This document shows, one piece after another, positions 28,479 to 36,207 of a DNA stretch of 52,870 nucleotides; position 1 is the stretch's first letter; each line of letters begins with the position of its first letter. The notes beneath the pieces were generated by a model. That model saw only the letters and a list, made by a program, of their open reading frames with translations. It was not told the origin of the DNA and searched no databases. A program made the translations under genes and the position numbers. Source of the DNA: Methyloceanibacter sp. (GTDB taxonomy: Bacteria; Pseudomonadota; Alphaproteobacteria; Rhizobiales; Methyloligellaceae); assembly GCA_018067145.1 (NCBI GenBank), contig JAGPVD010000172.1:1-52870 (forward strand). Reading direction: 5' to 3'.

Positions 28479-28726
28479 CAATGCTCTCAGGGTGGAACCT
28501 GCGGGCGCGCCGAGTTCATCAGCACAAACTATGCACATCACGTCGAGCCGCGAGCTCGTATAGCCGAGAAACCAATCCACAGAGACGACCGCACCGTGGC
28601 GAAAGCCGCGTCCCGGGTATCAGCGGACCCAGCAAAGGAACGCCCGTCAGCGGTCCACTGCAACCTAGGCGCATGATGTGAGGGTGATAGGCTCGGTGCC
28701 GAGAACAATTCATGCCGGAGGGAACT

Positions 28727-28909
28727 ATGCGGCTAACACCCCCAACAAAACCCATATTTTATATCTCGGTTGTCTTCGGAGTGTGGGCGCTCGTGATTTA
28801 CTTTGTCAGCATGATCGGTGTGATCGAGGGCTCATTCCACGCTGCGTTCTGGATTGCCATCGTGGCATGGCTGGCGATGACTGTGGGCGTGGCGTTCAAG
28901 GGCATCTAG
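28727..28909 (+). CDS. Small two-helix membrane protein, unknown function
   Basis: A 60-residue hydrophobic protein. After MRLTPPTKP it has two predicted helices: IFYISVVFGVWALVIYFVSM and a second around FWIAIVAWLAMTVGVAF, separated by a short IGVIEGSFHAA loop. I do not recognise a family. ATG 28727 follows GGAGG with a five-base spacer, which supports translation; an in-frame ATG five codons earlier lacks this. It lies in a loose region of small genes between the L,D-transpeptidase and the SDR gene. Confidence 0.6.
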   Translation: MRLTPPTKPIFYISVVFGVWALVIYFVSMIGVIEGSFHAAFWIAIVAWLAMTVGVAFKGI

Positions 28910-28914
28910 GTTAG

Positions 28915-29058
28915 TCCTTCCAGCCGCTTGGCCTGCTGAAGGCCGCAGCCGACACTGCGAAGGTGCTGACCTTCGATGAAGCTCGGCGCATTGCCGTGAA
29001 CGTTGCTAAGCTGCCGTTGTTCTGGGAGACGCTACGATTGCGCGGCGACAACGCATGA
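28915..29058 (+). pseudogene. Short coding remnant, start lost
   Basis: An open frame of 47 codons between a TAG (28912-28914) and a TGA (29056-29058). It reads PLGLLKAAADTAKVLTFDEA, then RRIAVNVAKLPLFWETLRLR. The composition looks protein-like (amphipathic helices, normal codon use), but no ATG or GTG is available near its beginning. It could be the tail of a lost gene or a small protein using a rare start. I do not recognise the family with any certainty. Confidence 0.35.
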
Positions 29059-29073
29059 CAGGGAGTAGACGAC

Positions 29074-29409
29074 ATGGAACTTGCAATCGGCATCGTAGTC
29101 GTTGCAGTGCTTGGCGGACTGACGATCCTCTCATATGGGCAGCACGAAACATTCCGAAAGATTGCCCTTCCGCTCTATTGGGCAGCGCTCCTCACGCTGC
29201 TCGGTTTGGCGGGTGAGTACCTTGGTACACGGACGACAATTCGGGCCATGCGCCCCTTCGTTGATCCTGACAAGACCACCGAAGCTCAAGCTGTTGCAGC
29301 CTCACTCGTCACTCCCTGGTGGGTGATGATCTGCATGTTAGGGTTCATCGCCTACCTGTTCTTCTTGCTGTTCCTTCCTATGATTTTGGGGACACATGAG
29401 AAGAGGTGA
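29074..29409 (+). CDS. Small membrane protein, unknown function
   Basis: A 111-residue protein with three likely membrane helices: MELAIGIVVVAVLGGLTILS at the N-terminus, IALPLYWAALLTLLGLAGEY in the middle and WWVMICMLGFIAYLFFLLF near the C-terminus. A soluble loop of about 35 residues lies between the second and third. No known motif is visible. A GGGAG box lies eight bases before the ATG. It stands 15 bases after the coding remnant and is not obviously in an operon with the divergent/convergent neighbours. Confidence 0.6.
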   Translation: MELAIGIVVVAVLGGLTILSYGQHETFRKIALPLYWAALLTLLGLAGEYLGTRTTIRAMRPFVDPDKTTEAQAVAASLVTPWWVMICMLGFIAYLFFLLFLPMILGTHEKR

Positions 29410-29496
29410 CGCGTGGTTGGTTTGCAAACGCCCCGCTGGTGGCGCTCTTCACTCAACCAGAAGATTCCTCATCGTTGAAATGGTTGCCGTCTAGGC

Positions 29497-30363
29497 TCAC
29501 AGCTTGGGCTTACGTAGCGGCTTTGGCATTTGTGGGTTGCCTTCCGCATCCCGCACGCGGAAGAACCAGCCGGCGGCGGGGATGTGCATGATGCCCGGCA
29601 AGAAGCGCACGCCAAATGCGGTGATCCGATTCACCCAGCCTTCCGTGATGACCCAATTCCCACGTATGAAGCGCTTATAGGCGGCCTCTGCTATCTTCTC
29701 AGGCGTCATCACCGGGTAATATTGAACGTAATACGAGTTCTCGGCCCCGGCACTGGCATGCATCTCGGTCTCGATAGGACCAGGCGTAACCGCGCAGACG
29801 CGCACATTCGTGCCCATCACCTCGTAAGCCAACGCGCGGCTGAGAGAAATCATGCAAGCCTTCGTGGCCGCGTAGGTCGCCTGATACGGCACTGGCATGA
29901 AGCCCTCGACCGATGCGACGTTGAGCACGCCGCCGCTGTCCCGCGTCAGCATATCCGGCAAGAAGCGGCGCGTTAGATCGACCACGGCACGAACATTGAG
30001 ATCAATGATCCGAAGCAGGTCTTCCCGCCCTTGATCCTGAAAAAAGCCCGCCATCATGATCGCGGCATTGTTTACCAGCGACTCGGCATAGAGACCGTAA
30101 TCGCGCAGCGCATCTTCCACGCGGTCGCAACCCTCGGCAACAGAGAGATCGCAAGCGACGTACTGCACCCTGACGCCATACTCGGCAGTAATCTCACTCG
30201 CAGTCTTGGCCAGCCCTGACTCGTCGCGCGCGACCAGAAGAAGCGTGTGACCGCCCTTGCCGAACTCGTTCGCGAGCGCCCGGCCAATGCCACGGGTCGC
30301 CCCGGTTATGACGGCGGCGGGAGCGAGCGGCTCCGGTCTCTCCTCAGACGCTTTCTTGTCCAT
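29497..30363 (-). CDS. Short-chain dehydrogenase/reductase (SDR) family protein
   Basis: A classical SDR of 288 residues. The cofactor loop is TGATRGIG (20-27), followed by CDLS (about 71-74) and NNAA (98-101). The catalytic set is Ser151 (NVASVEG), Tyr164 and Lys168 (YAATKA). The residues after the first strand (VARDES) suggest NADP(H). The C-terminal part contains an extra region (VNRITAFGVRFLPGIMHIPA) of the kind seen in membrane-peripheral SDRs acting on lipids or retinoid-like substrates, but the substrate is unknown. It is a single gene converging on the small membrane-protein gene. Confidence 0.9.
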   Translation of the reverse strand: MDKKASEERPEPLAPAAVITGATRGIGRALANEFGKGGHTLLLVARDESGLAKTASEITAEYGVRVQYVACDLSVAEGCDRVEDALRDYGLYAESLVNNAAIMMAGFFQDQGREDLLRIIDLNVRAVVDLTRRFLPDMLTRDSGGVLNVASVEGFMPVPYQATYAATKACMISLSRALAYEVMGTNVRVCAVTPGPIETEMHASAGAENSYYVQYYPVMTPEKIAEAAYKRFIRGNWVITEGWVNRITAFGVRFLPGIMHIPAAGWFFRVRDAEGNPQMPKPLRKPKL

Positions 30364-30570
30364 TCAATGCCACTTTCTAAGTGCCCTATGCGCCCAGGTC
30401 GGCAGGGGCGGCATGGCAATCACCTCTAGCACACGATCACGCAAGCTTGTGCTGCTCTTCGCGCTGGGAACCGTTACCCCCTCAATGGGTTATGGGGACA
30501 GGCGAGGCGGCGGTCTAGGGTGCGTCAGGCCTATGTCAGCCCTATGTTTTTCGTATACAGAAAGCTGCCT

Positions 30571-31701
30571 ATGTTTCCAGTTCGTTGTTTGCGTCTCTCT
30601 CTTCTCACCACCCTCGGCCTCTGCATCACGACCGCCGCCCACGCGGCCGGTCCGAGCCTCGGCGACGCCATCCGGCAGGCCGACAGCAGATATCTCGAAG
30701 CCCCTGAGACAGGCTTGGTGGACTCCTCGCCAAAAATCGTGGTCGGCGGCGGCGAGGAAGGCCTAGCGCCGCTCGATGAGGAAATTTCGCTTGGGAAGTT
30801 GCGCGTCACCTTGACCTATGTCGAGGAGGCGGGTGCAAAGAAGCCAGCCGGAAAGTCAACGCTTCAGGACATCCCTGAGGAGGCAATGCTTCCCGATGAA
30901 ATGGGCCTTGGCGAAACCGTTCCCCACGCGCCAGTTGTGACCGTCTATCTCGACGGGCCTGCACCCGTAACCTTGCCGGCGGACGATGACGCGGACATGG
31001 CGGACGGAGTAGAAGCGTCACCCGCCGGTCCGCGTATCGTCGCCACACTGAAAGGCGACAGCAACGGCTCCTCCGATCCTCCGGTCAGCATACAGATCGC
31101 CGAGCTCGACCCGAACAATCCCTACCCTGAAATCGTCGTGTCGTTCTTTAGCGGCGGCGCTCATTGCTGCTCGGTGACGTACATCATCACCAGCAATGCT
31201 GATGGCTCCGATTGGAAGACGATCGATGTGGGCGAGTTCGACGGCGGCCCCCTGCTCGCGGTCGATCTCGACGGGAACGGAGTGTACGAATTCGAGACCC
31301 GCGACAACGCCTTCCTTTATGCGTTCGCCTGCTATGCCTGCTCCGAAGCGCCGCTCCAGGTGCTGGCGCTCACGGACGGCAAGCTCAAAGACGTGAGCAC
31401 CGATGCCCGTTTCAAGCCAGCGCACGCGGCGTGGCTCAAGAGCATGATCGTCGGCGTGCCCGAGGAAGAAGTGAACGGGTTCCTCGCCGGCTACGTGGCC
31501 CAGAAGACCAGGCTCGGCGAGGGCAAGCAGGCCTGGGATCTCATGTTGAAGCACTACGACCGTAAGGCCGATTGGGGCCTAGAGATCTGCAGCAAGGCCC
31601 GCGACAAGACAGGGAATTGCCCCGGAAAGACGACCAAGGTTGCGTTTCCAGAAGCCCTCAAACATATGCTTAAGGAAAATGGCTATAGGATAGAGGGCTG
31701 A
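30571..31701 (+). CDS. Exported protein of unknown function with Cys-rich FG-GAP-like segment
   Basis: A 376-residue secreted protein. The N-terminus is a signal peptide (MFPVRCLRLSLLTTLGLCIT, cut after AHA near residue 25). The mature protein is acidic. Its middle has VSFFSGGAHCCSVTYIITSN and AVDLDGNGVYEFETRDNAF, the latter like calcium-binding or FG-GAP blades, followed by FACYACSEAPLQVLALTDG. Further cysteines sit near the C-terminus (EICSK...GNC), suggesting disulfides. I do not recognise a named family. Starts at 30544 (ATG) or 30520 (GTG) are possible; the one used gives the most typical signal peptide. ku follows 77 bases later. Confidence 0.7.
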   Translation: MFPVRCLRLSLLTTLGLCITTAAHAAGPSLGDAIRQADSRYLEAPETGLVDSSPKIVVGGGEEGLAPLDEEISLGKLRVTLTYVEEAGAKKPAGKSTLQDIPEEAMLPDEMGLGETVPHAPVVTVYLDGPAPVTLPADDDADMADGVEASPAGPRIVATLKGDSNGSSDPPVSIQIAELDPNNPYPEIVVSFFSGGAHCCSVTYIITSNADGSDWKTIDVGEFDGGPLLAVDLDGNGVYEFETRDNAFLYAFACYACSEAPLQVLALTDGKLKDVSTDARFKPAHAAWLKSMIVGVPEEEVNGFLAGYVAQKTRLGEGKQAWDLMLKHYDRKADWGLEICSKARDKTGNCPGKTTKVAFPEALKHMLKENGYRIEG

Positions 31702-31778
31702 GCCCAAAACCCTTAAGATTTTGCAAGAAACACGGGGGCGGCGGGCGCCGTTTGACGCGTTCCGAAGGAGTACGGCGC

Positions 31779-32588
31779 ATGGCACCCCGCGCTTTCTGGA
31801 CCGGCTATTTGCGGCTCTCGCTGGTCAACGTCCCGGTCAGGCTCTACCCCGCCGCCAATTCCGAGCGGCGTATCGAATTTCATCAGATCCATAAGCCTTC
31901 CGGTGAGCGCATCCGCTATCAGAAGGTCGCGCCTGGCGTCGGCCCTGTCGAAGCCGAGGACATCACCAAGGGGTACGAATACGAGAAGGGCAAATATGTC
32001 CTGATCTCCCCTGAAGAGATCGACGAGCTCAAGCTCGAGTCGAAGCAGTCCATCGAGCTGATCCGCTTCGTCGACGATGACGCGATCGACGCGCGCTATT
32101 TCCAGGCGCCCTATTACCTCATGCCCGACGGCGACATGGCCGTTGAGAGCTACGTCATCATCCAGAAGGCGCTGAAGGCAACCAAGAAGATTGGCATCGG
32201 CCAATTCATCTTGCGCGGTCATGGCAACATCGTCGCCATCAAGCCCTTCGAGAACGGCCTACTGCTGGAAGTATTGCGCCATGCCAGCGAGATCCGTTCG
32301 GCTGACGTGTTGTTCGACGATCTCCCTGACGTCAGGGTCGACAAAGAAGCGCTCGATCTTGCCAAAGAACTCATCGAGCGCAAGACCGGCAAGTTCGAGC
32401 CCGCACTATTCAAGGACGAATATGTCGAAGCGGTTTCGGAATTGATCCAAGCCAAGCTCGAAAACCGCGCGCCGGAGATCGTCACTGGGGAGCCGGGGGG
32501 CGCCAAGATCATCAACATCATGGACGCCCTGAAGAAGAGCGTCGCGAGCGGCAAGAGGACATCGCGCGCGAAGAAAAAGTCGGCTTAA
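31779..32588 (+). CDS. ku: Non-homologous end-joining protein Ku
   Basis: Binds DNA double-strand ends and recruits LigD. The 269-residue bacterial Ku begins APRAFWTGYLRLSLVNVPVR, followed by HQIHKPSGERIRYQK and YEYEKGKYVLISPEEI. The core ends LLLEVLRHASEIR, and a short Lys-rich C-terminal tail (TSRAKKKSA) may aid DNA threading. ATG 31779 has an AAGGAG box eight bases upstream, so the open frame above it is ignored. It is directly followed, with a three-base gap, by the phosphoesterase gene and then the ligase-polymerase gene: a complete NHEJ operon. Confidence 0.96.
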   Translation: MAPRAFWTGYLRLSLVNVPVRLYPAANSERRIEFHQIHKPSGERIRYQKVAPGVGPVEAEDITKGYEYEKGKYVLISPEEIDELKLESKQSIELIRFVDDDAIDARYFQAPYYLMPDGDMAVESYVIIQKALKATKKIGIGQFILRGHGNIVAIKPFENGLLLEVLRHASEIRSADVLFDDLPDVRVDKEALDLAKELIERKTGKFEPALFKDEYVEAVSELIQAKLENRAPEIVTGEPGGAKIINIMDALKKSVASGKRTSRAKKKSA

Positions 32589-32591
32589 GCC

Positions 32592-33230
32592 ATGGCCCGC
32601 GCGAAAGACGAGGACCTGCTTGCGGACTACAAGGCCAAGCGAGACTTCGGCAACACGCCCGAGCCTGGGGCTACGCGCGCGCGGAAAAAGGGCGACAGCT
32701 TCGTCATACAAAAGCACGCGGCACGACGGACCCATTTCGACTTCAGGCTCGAGCATGACGGCGTGCTAAAAAGCTGGGCTGTTACCAAAGGCCCGAGCCT
32801 TGACCCGAGCCAGAAACGGCTTGCGGTCAGGACCGAAGACCACCCGTTAGACTATGGCGGTTTCGAAGGCGTCATCCCCAAAGGCGAATATGGGGGTGGC
32901 CCAGTGATGCTCTGGGACGAGGGCAGCTGGGAGCCTATTGGTGACGTGGACGAGGGATTGGCCAAAGGCGATCTCAAATTCAGACTGCATGGCCAGCGGC
33001 TGAAGGGCGACTGGGTTCTGGTCCGCATGAAAAAGGACCGCAGCGGCGGCACGCGCGAGAACTGGCTGCTCATCAAGAAGCGTGACGAGCATGCTGGCGA
33101 TGGCGATGAGCCGACTGAAGATTACGACACCAGCGTTCGAAGCGGCCGAACCATGGACGAGATCGAGAAGGGCGACGTGCCCGTGTGGTCTTCGAACAAG
33201 GCTCAAAAAAAGACTCTAGCGCCCGAATGA
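32592..33230 (+). CDS. ligD: LigD 3'-phosphoesterase module as a separate protein
   Basis: Trims 3'-phosphates and ribonucleotides from break ends before ligation. The 212 residues contain the PE signature KHAARRTHFDFRLE and GVLKSWAVTKGPS, with His42, His48, Asp50 and Arg52. Further on come TEDHPLDYGGFEG (His84, Tyr88) and IPKGEYGGG, the residues expected of active bacterial PE domains. In many proteobacteria this module is the N-terminal third of a single LigD. Here the gene ends in a Lys-rich linker-like tail and its TGA overlaps the ATG of the ligase-polymerase gene. It is three bases after ku. Confidence 0.93.
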   Translation: MARAKDEDLLADYKAKRDFGNTPEPGATRARKKGDSFVIQKHAARRTHFDFRLEHDGVLKSWAVTKGPSLDPSQKRLAVRTEDHPLDYGGFEGVIPKGEYGGGPVMLWDEGSWEPIGDVDEGLAKGDLKFRLHGQRLKGDWVLVRMKKDRSGGTRENWLLIKKRDEHAGDGDEPTEDYDTSVRSGRTMDEIEKGDVPVWSSNKAQKKTLAPE

Positions 33231-35140
33231 CCTCGGACAATAAGCGACGCCGGATTGTGGCACCGCCCTTCGTCGAGCCCCAGCTTGCCAAGCTCGCCGA
33301 CGAGGTACCGCAAGGCACGGACTGGCTGCATGAGCTGAAATATGACGGTTACCGCATCCTCGCGCGCAAAGTGGGCGATGTGGTCACGCTGTTCAGCCGC
33401 AGCGGGCTCGACTGGACGGTGCGTTTCCCGGCCATCGCCAGGGCAATAGAAACGCTGCCCTGTGATAGCGCGCTCATCGACGGTGAAATTGCCTTCGTGT
33501 TGCCGTCAGGCGTCACCGACTTCAAGTCGCTGCAAAGCCATATCGATACGCCTGATCCCGCCATCCGCTACTTCGCGTTCGATCTGCTGTTTCTCGAGGG
33601 CAGGGATCTGTGCAAGGAGCCGCTCACAGAACGTAAGATGCGCCTCCACGCACTCATGTGCGCCAAGGGCGTCTCCGACCTTCTCATCTACGCGGACCAT
33701 GTGGTGGGCGATGGTCCTGCGTTCTTCGACAATGCCGCCGAGGCTAAACTCGAAGGTATCGTGTCGAAGCGCGCCGACGCGCCCTACCACTCGGGCCGCG
33801 CCAAGAGCTGGCTCAAGATCAAATGCACGAAAGTGCAGGAGTTCGTTATCGGTGGCTATGCCAAGTCGGACGTGCGCGGCAAGCCGTTCTCGTCACTGCT
33901 GCTCGGCGTATACGACAACGGCAGGCTGATCTATTCCGGCAAGGTGGGCACTGGGTTCAATGCCGCTGATCTCTCGGGCCTCGCCAAGAAGTTCAAGCCG
34001 CTGACCCGCGCCTCGTCACCGTTTGAGGACGTGCCGGCGGCGCTGGATAAGAGCGCCGTGTGGCTCACGCCTAAATTGGTCTGCGCGGTGAACTTCACGG
34101 AGTGGACGCAGGACGGGCGGCTCAGGCACCCGAGCTTTCAAGGCTTGCGCCAGGATAAGCCGGCACGGGACGTGATCCGCGAGGAGTACGGCGAACAGGA
34201 CGCCGGAATGGCCAAGACTGACAAACCAAAGGCCTCAAAAACGAGCGACATGACCTTTGGCGGGATCACCTTGACCAGTCCCGAAAAACTGCTCTTTCCG
34301 GATATTAGCGTCACCAAACTCGACCTCGCCCGGTACTACGAGGAGGTAGCGAGACCCATGCTGCCTTACATCGTCAACCGGCCCATCAGCCTGGTGCGCT
34401 GTCCCGAAGGCTGCGCGCAAGATTGCTTCTTCCAGCGCCACGCCATGCGGGGCATGAGCAAGGCGATCAAGGAAATCCATATCGCCGGCGGCGAGACCAA
34501 GAAGAAATATCTCTATATCGACGACGAGGATGGGTTGTTTGGGCTGGTACAAATCGGCGTGCTGGAAATCCACGACTGGAGCGTGACGCTCAAGAACATC
34601 GCCAAGCCCGACCGGCTCGTGTTCGACCTCGATCCCGACGAGGGGCTCGACATGGCCATAGTCAAATCAGCGGCACTGGAGGTGCGCAACTTTCTCGCCG
34701 ATCTCGGGCTGACGAGTTTCCTCAAGGCGACGGGCGGCAAGGGGCTGCACATCGTGGCGCCGCTCACTCCGAAAGCCGGTTGGGTCCAAGTCAAAACCTT
34801 CACCAAGGCGGTAGCCGATGCTCTCGTCACCGCGCGGCCAGAGCGCTACACGGCCAACCCGTTGAAGCGCACACGCGGCGGCAAAATCTTCGTCGACTAT
34901 TTGCGCAATCAGCGCGGTGGTTCGTCCATCTGCAATTACTCGACGCGCGCAAAGCCAGATGCGCCGGTGGCGACGCCTCTGCGCTGGGACGAGCTAAAGC
35001 GCTTAAAGAGCGGCGCGCCCTACACGGTGAAAACACTGCCGACACGGCTTAAGCGGCTGAAATCGGACCCATGGGAAGGGTTCTTCACCACCCGGCAATC
35101 TATCACCGCCAAGGCGCGAAAGGCCCTTCGCATTGACTGA
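33227..35140 (+). CDS. ligD: LigD ATP-dependent ligase and primase-polymerase modules
   Basis: Fills gaps and seals breaks in NHEJ. The 637 residues start MTSDNKRRRIVAPPFVEPQL. They comprise an ATP-dependent ligase with the nucleophile Lys38 in ELKYDGYR, IDGEIAF, and EGIVSKRAD followed by the closing KSWLKIK. An OB domain (FVIGGYAKS, YSGKVGTGF) follows. The archaeo-eukaryotic primase/polymerase domain has FDLDPDEG (about 467-474), the metal-binding pair, then KATGGKGLHIVAPLTP. The order PE-LIG-POL matches Pseudomonas-type LigD, but split after PE. The ATGA overlap with the PE gene indicates translational coupling. A start 14 codons earlier is possible but would overlap more. Confidence 0.95.
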   Translation: MTSDNKRRRIVAPPFVEPQLAKLADEVPQGTDWLHELKYDGYRILARKVGDVVTLFSRSGLDWTVRFPAIARAIETLPCDSALIDGEIAFVLPSGVTDFKSLQSHIDTPDPAIRYFAFDLLFLEGRDLCKEPLTERKMRLHALMCAKGVSDLLIYADHVVGDGPAFFDNAAEAKLEGIVSKRADAPYHSGRAKSWLKIKCTKVQEFVIGGYAKSDVRGKPFSSLLLGVYDNGRLIYSGKVGTGFNAADLSGLAKKFKPLTRASSPFEDVPAALDKSAVWLTPKLVCAVNFTEWTQDGRLRHPSFQGLRQDKPARDVIREEYGEQDAGMAKTDKPKASKTSDMTFGGITLTSPEKLLFPDISVTKLDLARYYEEVARPMLPYIVNRPISLVRCPEGCAQDCFFQRHAMRGMSKAIKEIHIAGGETKKKYLYIDDEDGLFGLVQIGVLEIHDWSVTLKNIAKPDRLVFDLDPDEGLDMAIVKSAALEVRNFLADLGLTSFLKATGGKGLHIVAPLTPKAGWVQVKTFTKAVADALVTARPERYTANPLKRTRGGKIFVDYLRNQRGGSSICNYSTRAKPDAPVATPLRWDELKRLKSGAPYTVKTLPTRLKRLKSDPWEGFFTTRQSITAKARKALRID

Positions 35141-35238
35141 GGCCGGTTGCCACAAGTCATTTTGCGTTCGATCAAGGACGCTTGGCCCCGCCTCACCTTC
35201 ATTCGTGACATATCTCAGTTTCTGACGGTGCCCACTGC

Positions 35239-35886
35239 ATGTCCGACTATTCGCCCTGGCTCATCCTGATCGCGCTCGGCGCCTTCCACGGCCTCAACCC
35301 GGCCATGGGCTGGTTCTTTGCCGCCGCTCTAGGGCTCTACCGCCATAGCCGCCGCGTGGTGCTCATCGCGCTGATCCCCATCGCCATCGGCCATGCGCTC
35401 GCCATCGGCGTCGTGGTGTTCGCCGTTATTGGCCTTGGCCTCGCCATCGACGAGGGGACGTTCCGCAAGCTGTCGGGCGTGCTCCTGATCGCCTGGGGCG
35501 TCTATCACTGGCTTCGCGGTCACCAGCATCATTTCCATATTGGCGTCACCACCGGCATGTTCGGCCTTGGGCTCTGGTCGTTTCTCATGGCGACGGCTCA
35601 TGGCGCCGGCATGATGCTGATCCCCGTGCTGATGCCGCTAGAGCACGCGCATCATGGGGGCGATGCCGGCGCCCACGCCCAACATATACCGGCGACCGGC
35701 TCCTTCGCTCTCGCATCCCTGGCTGTTCTGGTACACAGCCTGGCGATGCTCGTCGTCACCGGCATCATTGCGCTCACCGTCTATCAGTCGGCGGGCTCTG
35801 AACTCTTGCGGCGGCGCTGGATCAATCTCGATCTGGCTTGGACGCTGGCCCTGATCGGCATGGGCACCTGGCTGTTGCTGGTGTGA
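35239..35886 (+). CDS. Polytopic membrane protein with His-rich loop, possible metal transporter
   Basis: A 215-residue protein with about six hydrophobic helices. The first helix contains ALGAFHGLNPAMGWFFAAAL. A His cluster RGHQHHFHIG lies mid-protein, ATAHGAGMMLIPVLMPL follows, and a His-rich loop HAHHGGDAGAHAQH comes before the last helices. HG(L)NP in the first helix and His loops resemble NicO/UreH/RcnA-type nickel-cobalt transport proteins, but the canonical HX4DH motif is not seen, so the assignment is tentative. It is single, 98 bases after ligD, and not visibly linked to the cobalamin locus 1.5 kb downstream. Confidence 0.6.
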   Translation: MSDYSPWLILIALGAFHGLNPAMGWFFAAALGLYRHSRRVVLIALIPIAIGHALAIGVVVFAVIGLGLAIDEGTFRKLSGVLLIAWGVYHWLRGHQHHFHIGVTTGMFGLGLWSFLMATAHGAGMMLIPVLMPLEHAHHGGDAGAHAQHIPATGSFALASLAVLVHSLAMLVVTGIIALTVYQSAGSELLRRRWINLDLAWTLALIGMGTWLLLV

Positions 35887-35929
35887 GCTTCGCGGATGTG
35901 AAGCTGTTCGCTTTTTATGCTCAGCACCC

Positions 35930-35935
35930 TATACT
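35930..35935 (+). promoter_or_regulatory. Possible -10 of the small-ORF transcript
   Basis: TATACT, one base from consensus, lies about 23 bases upstream of the long Shine-Dalgarno-like element. The -35 region (around TTCGCT, 35907-35912) is weak. It would give a transcript of about 185 bases ending at the terminator at 36093-36127. Confidence 0.4.
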
Positions 35936-35955
35936 CAGGCCATCCCATCAATAAT

Positions 35956-35972
35956 CGAAAGGAGGTGATCCA
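35956..35972 (+). promoter_or_regulatory. Extended 16S-tail-complementary ribosome-binding element
   Basis: GAAAGGAGGTGATCCAG complements the 3' end of 16S rRNA (CUGGAUCACCUCCUUUC) without a mismatch over 17 bases, far beyond an ordinary 4-6 base Shine-Dalgarno. The GGAGG core (35961-35965) is seven bases from a GTG, and the final G of the complementary stretch is the first base of that codon. Confidence 0.8.
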
Positions 35973-36041
35973 GTGTCTCATTGTCTTTGCCCGCGGTCGC
36001 AGGCCGAAGCAACCTGGATGCTCACCTTCGGTGAGGTCTAG
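35973..36041 (+). CDS. 22-codon small ORF behind the extended ribosome site
   Basis: GTG start, stop TAG at 36039-36041, product of 22 residues: MSHCLCPRSQAEATW followed by MLTFGEV. Two cysteines sit close together (CLC). The end of the ORF forms a 6-bp hairpin CTCACC-TTC-GGTGAG. It lies alone on its own short transcript between an apparent promoter and a strong terminator. It could be a micropeptide, a leader peptide, or simply the translated part of a regulatory RNA. I recognise no family. Confidence 0.5.
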   Translation: MSHCLCPRSQAEATWMLTFGEV

Positions 36042-36092
36042 GGTGTCTTTCGACGCTTAAAAAGCGGTCCTTCGCGATCGCGGCCGACAATG

Positions 36093-36127
36093 GAGGGGCT
36101 GCCTCAGAGGGGCGGCCCCTCTTTTTT
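36093..36127 (+). terminator. Strong intrinsic terminator
   Basis: An 11-bp stem, GAGGGGCTGCC (36093-36103) with GGCGGCCCCTC (36111-36121) containing one G-U pair, seven-base loop, followed by six T. It ends the small-ORF transcript and insulates it from the downstream lipoprotein gene. Confidence 0.88.
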
Positions 36128-36207
36128 GTCCGTATACCCCCTTTTTATCTGTCTAACTCCTGCGTCATTGAAAGTTTGTTCATGCCCTTGGTCCCATTGT
36201 GCCATCC

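Noticed and set aside
28479-28726. Open frames on both strands between the L,D-transpeptidase and the small membrane protein
   Set aside because: Arg/Gly/Pro-rich shadow-like sequences without ribosome sites or family features; treated as non-coding.
27005-29500. Possible genomic island integrated at tRNA-Ala
   Set aside because: No integrase and no second copy of the tRNA 3' end were found within the window.
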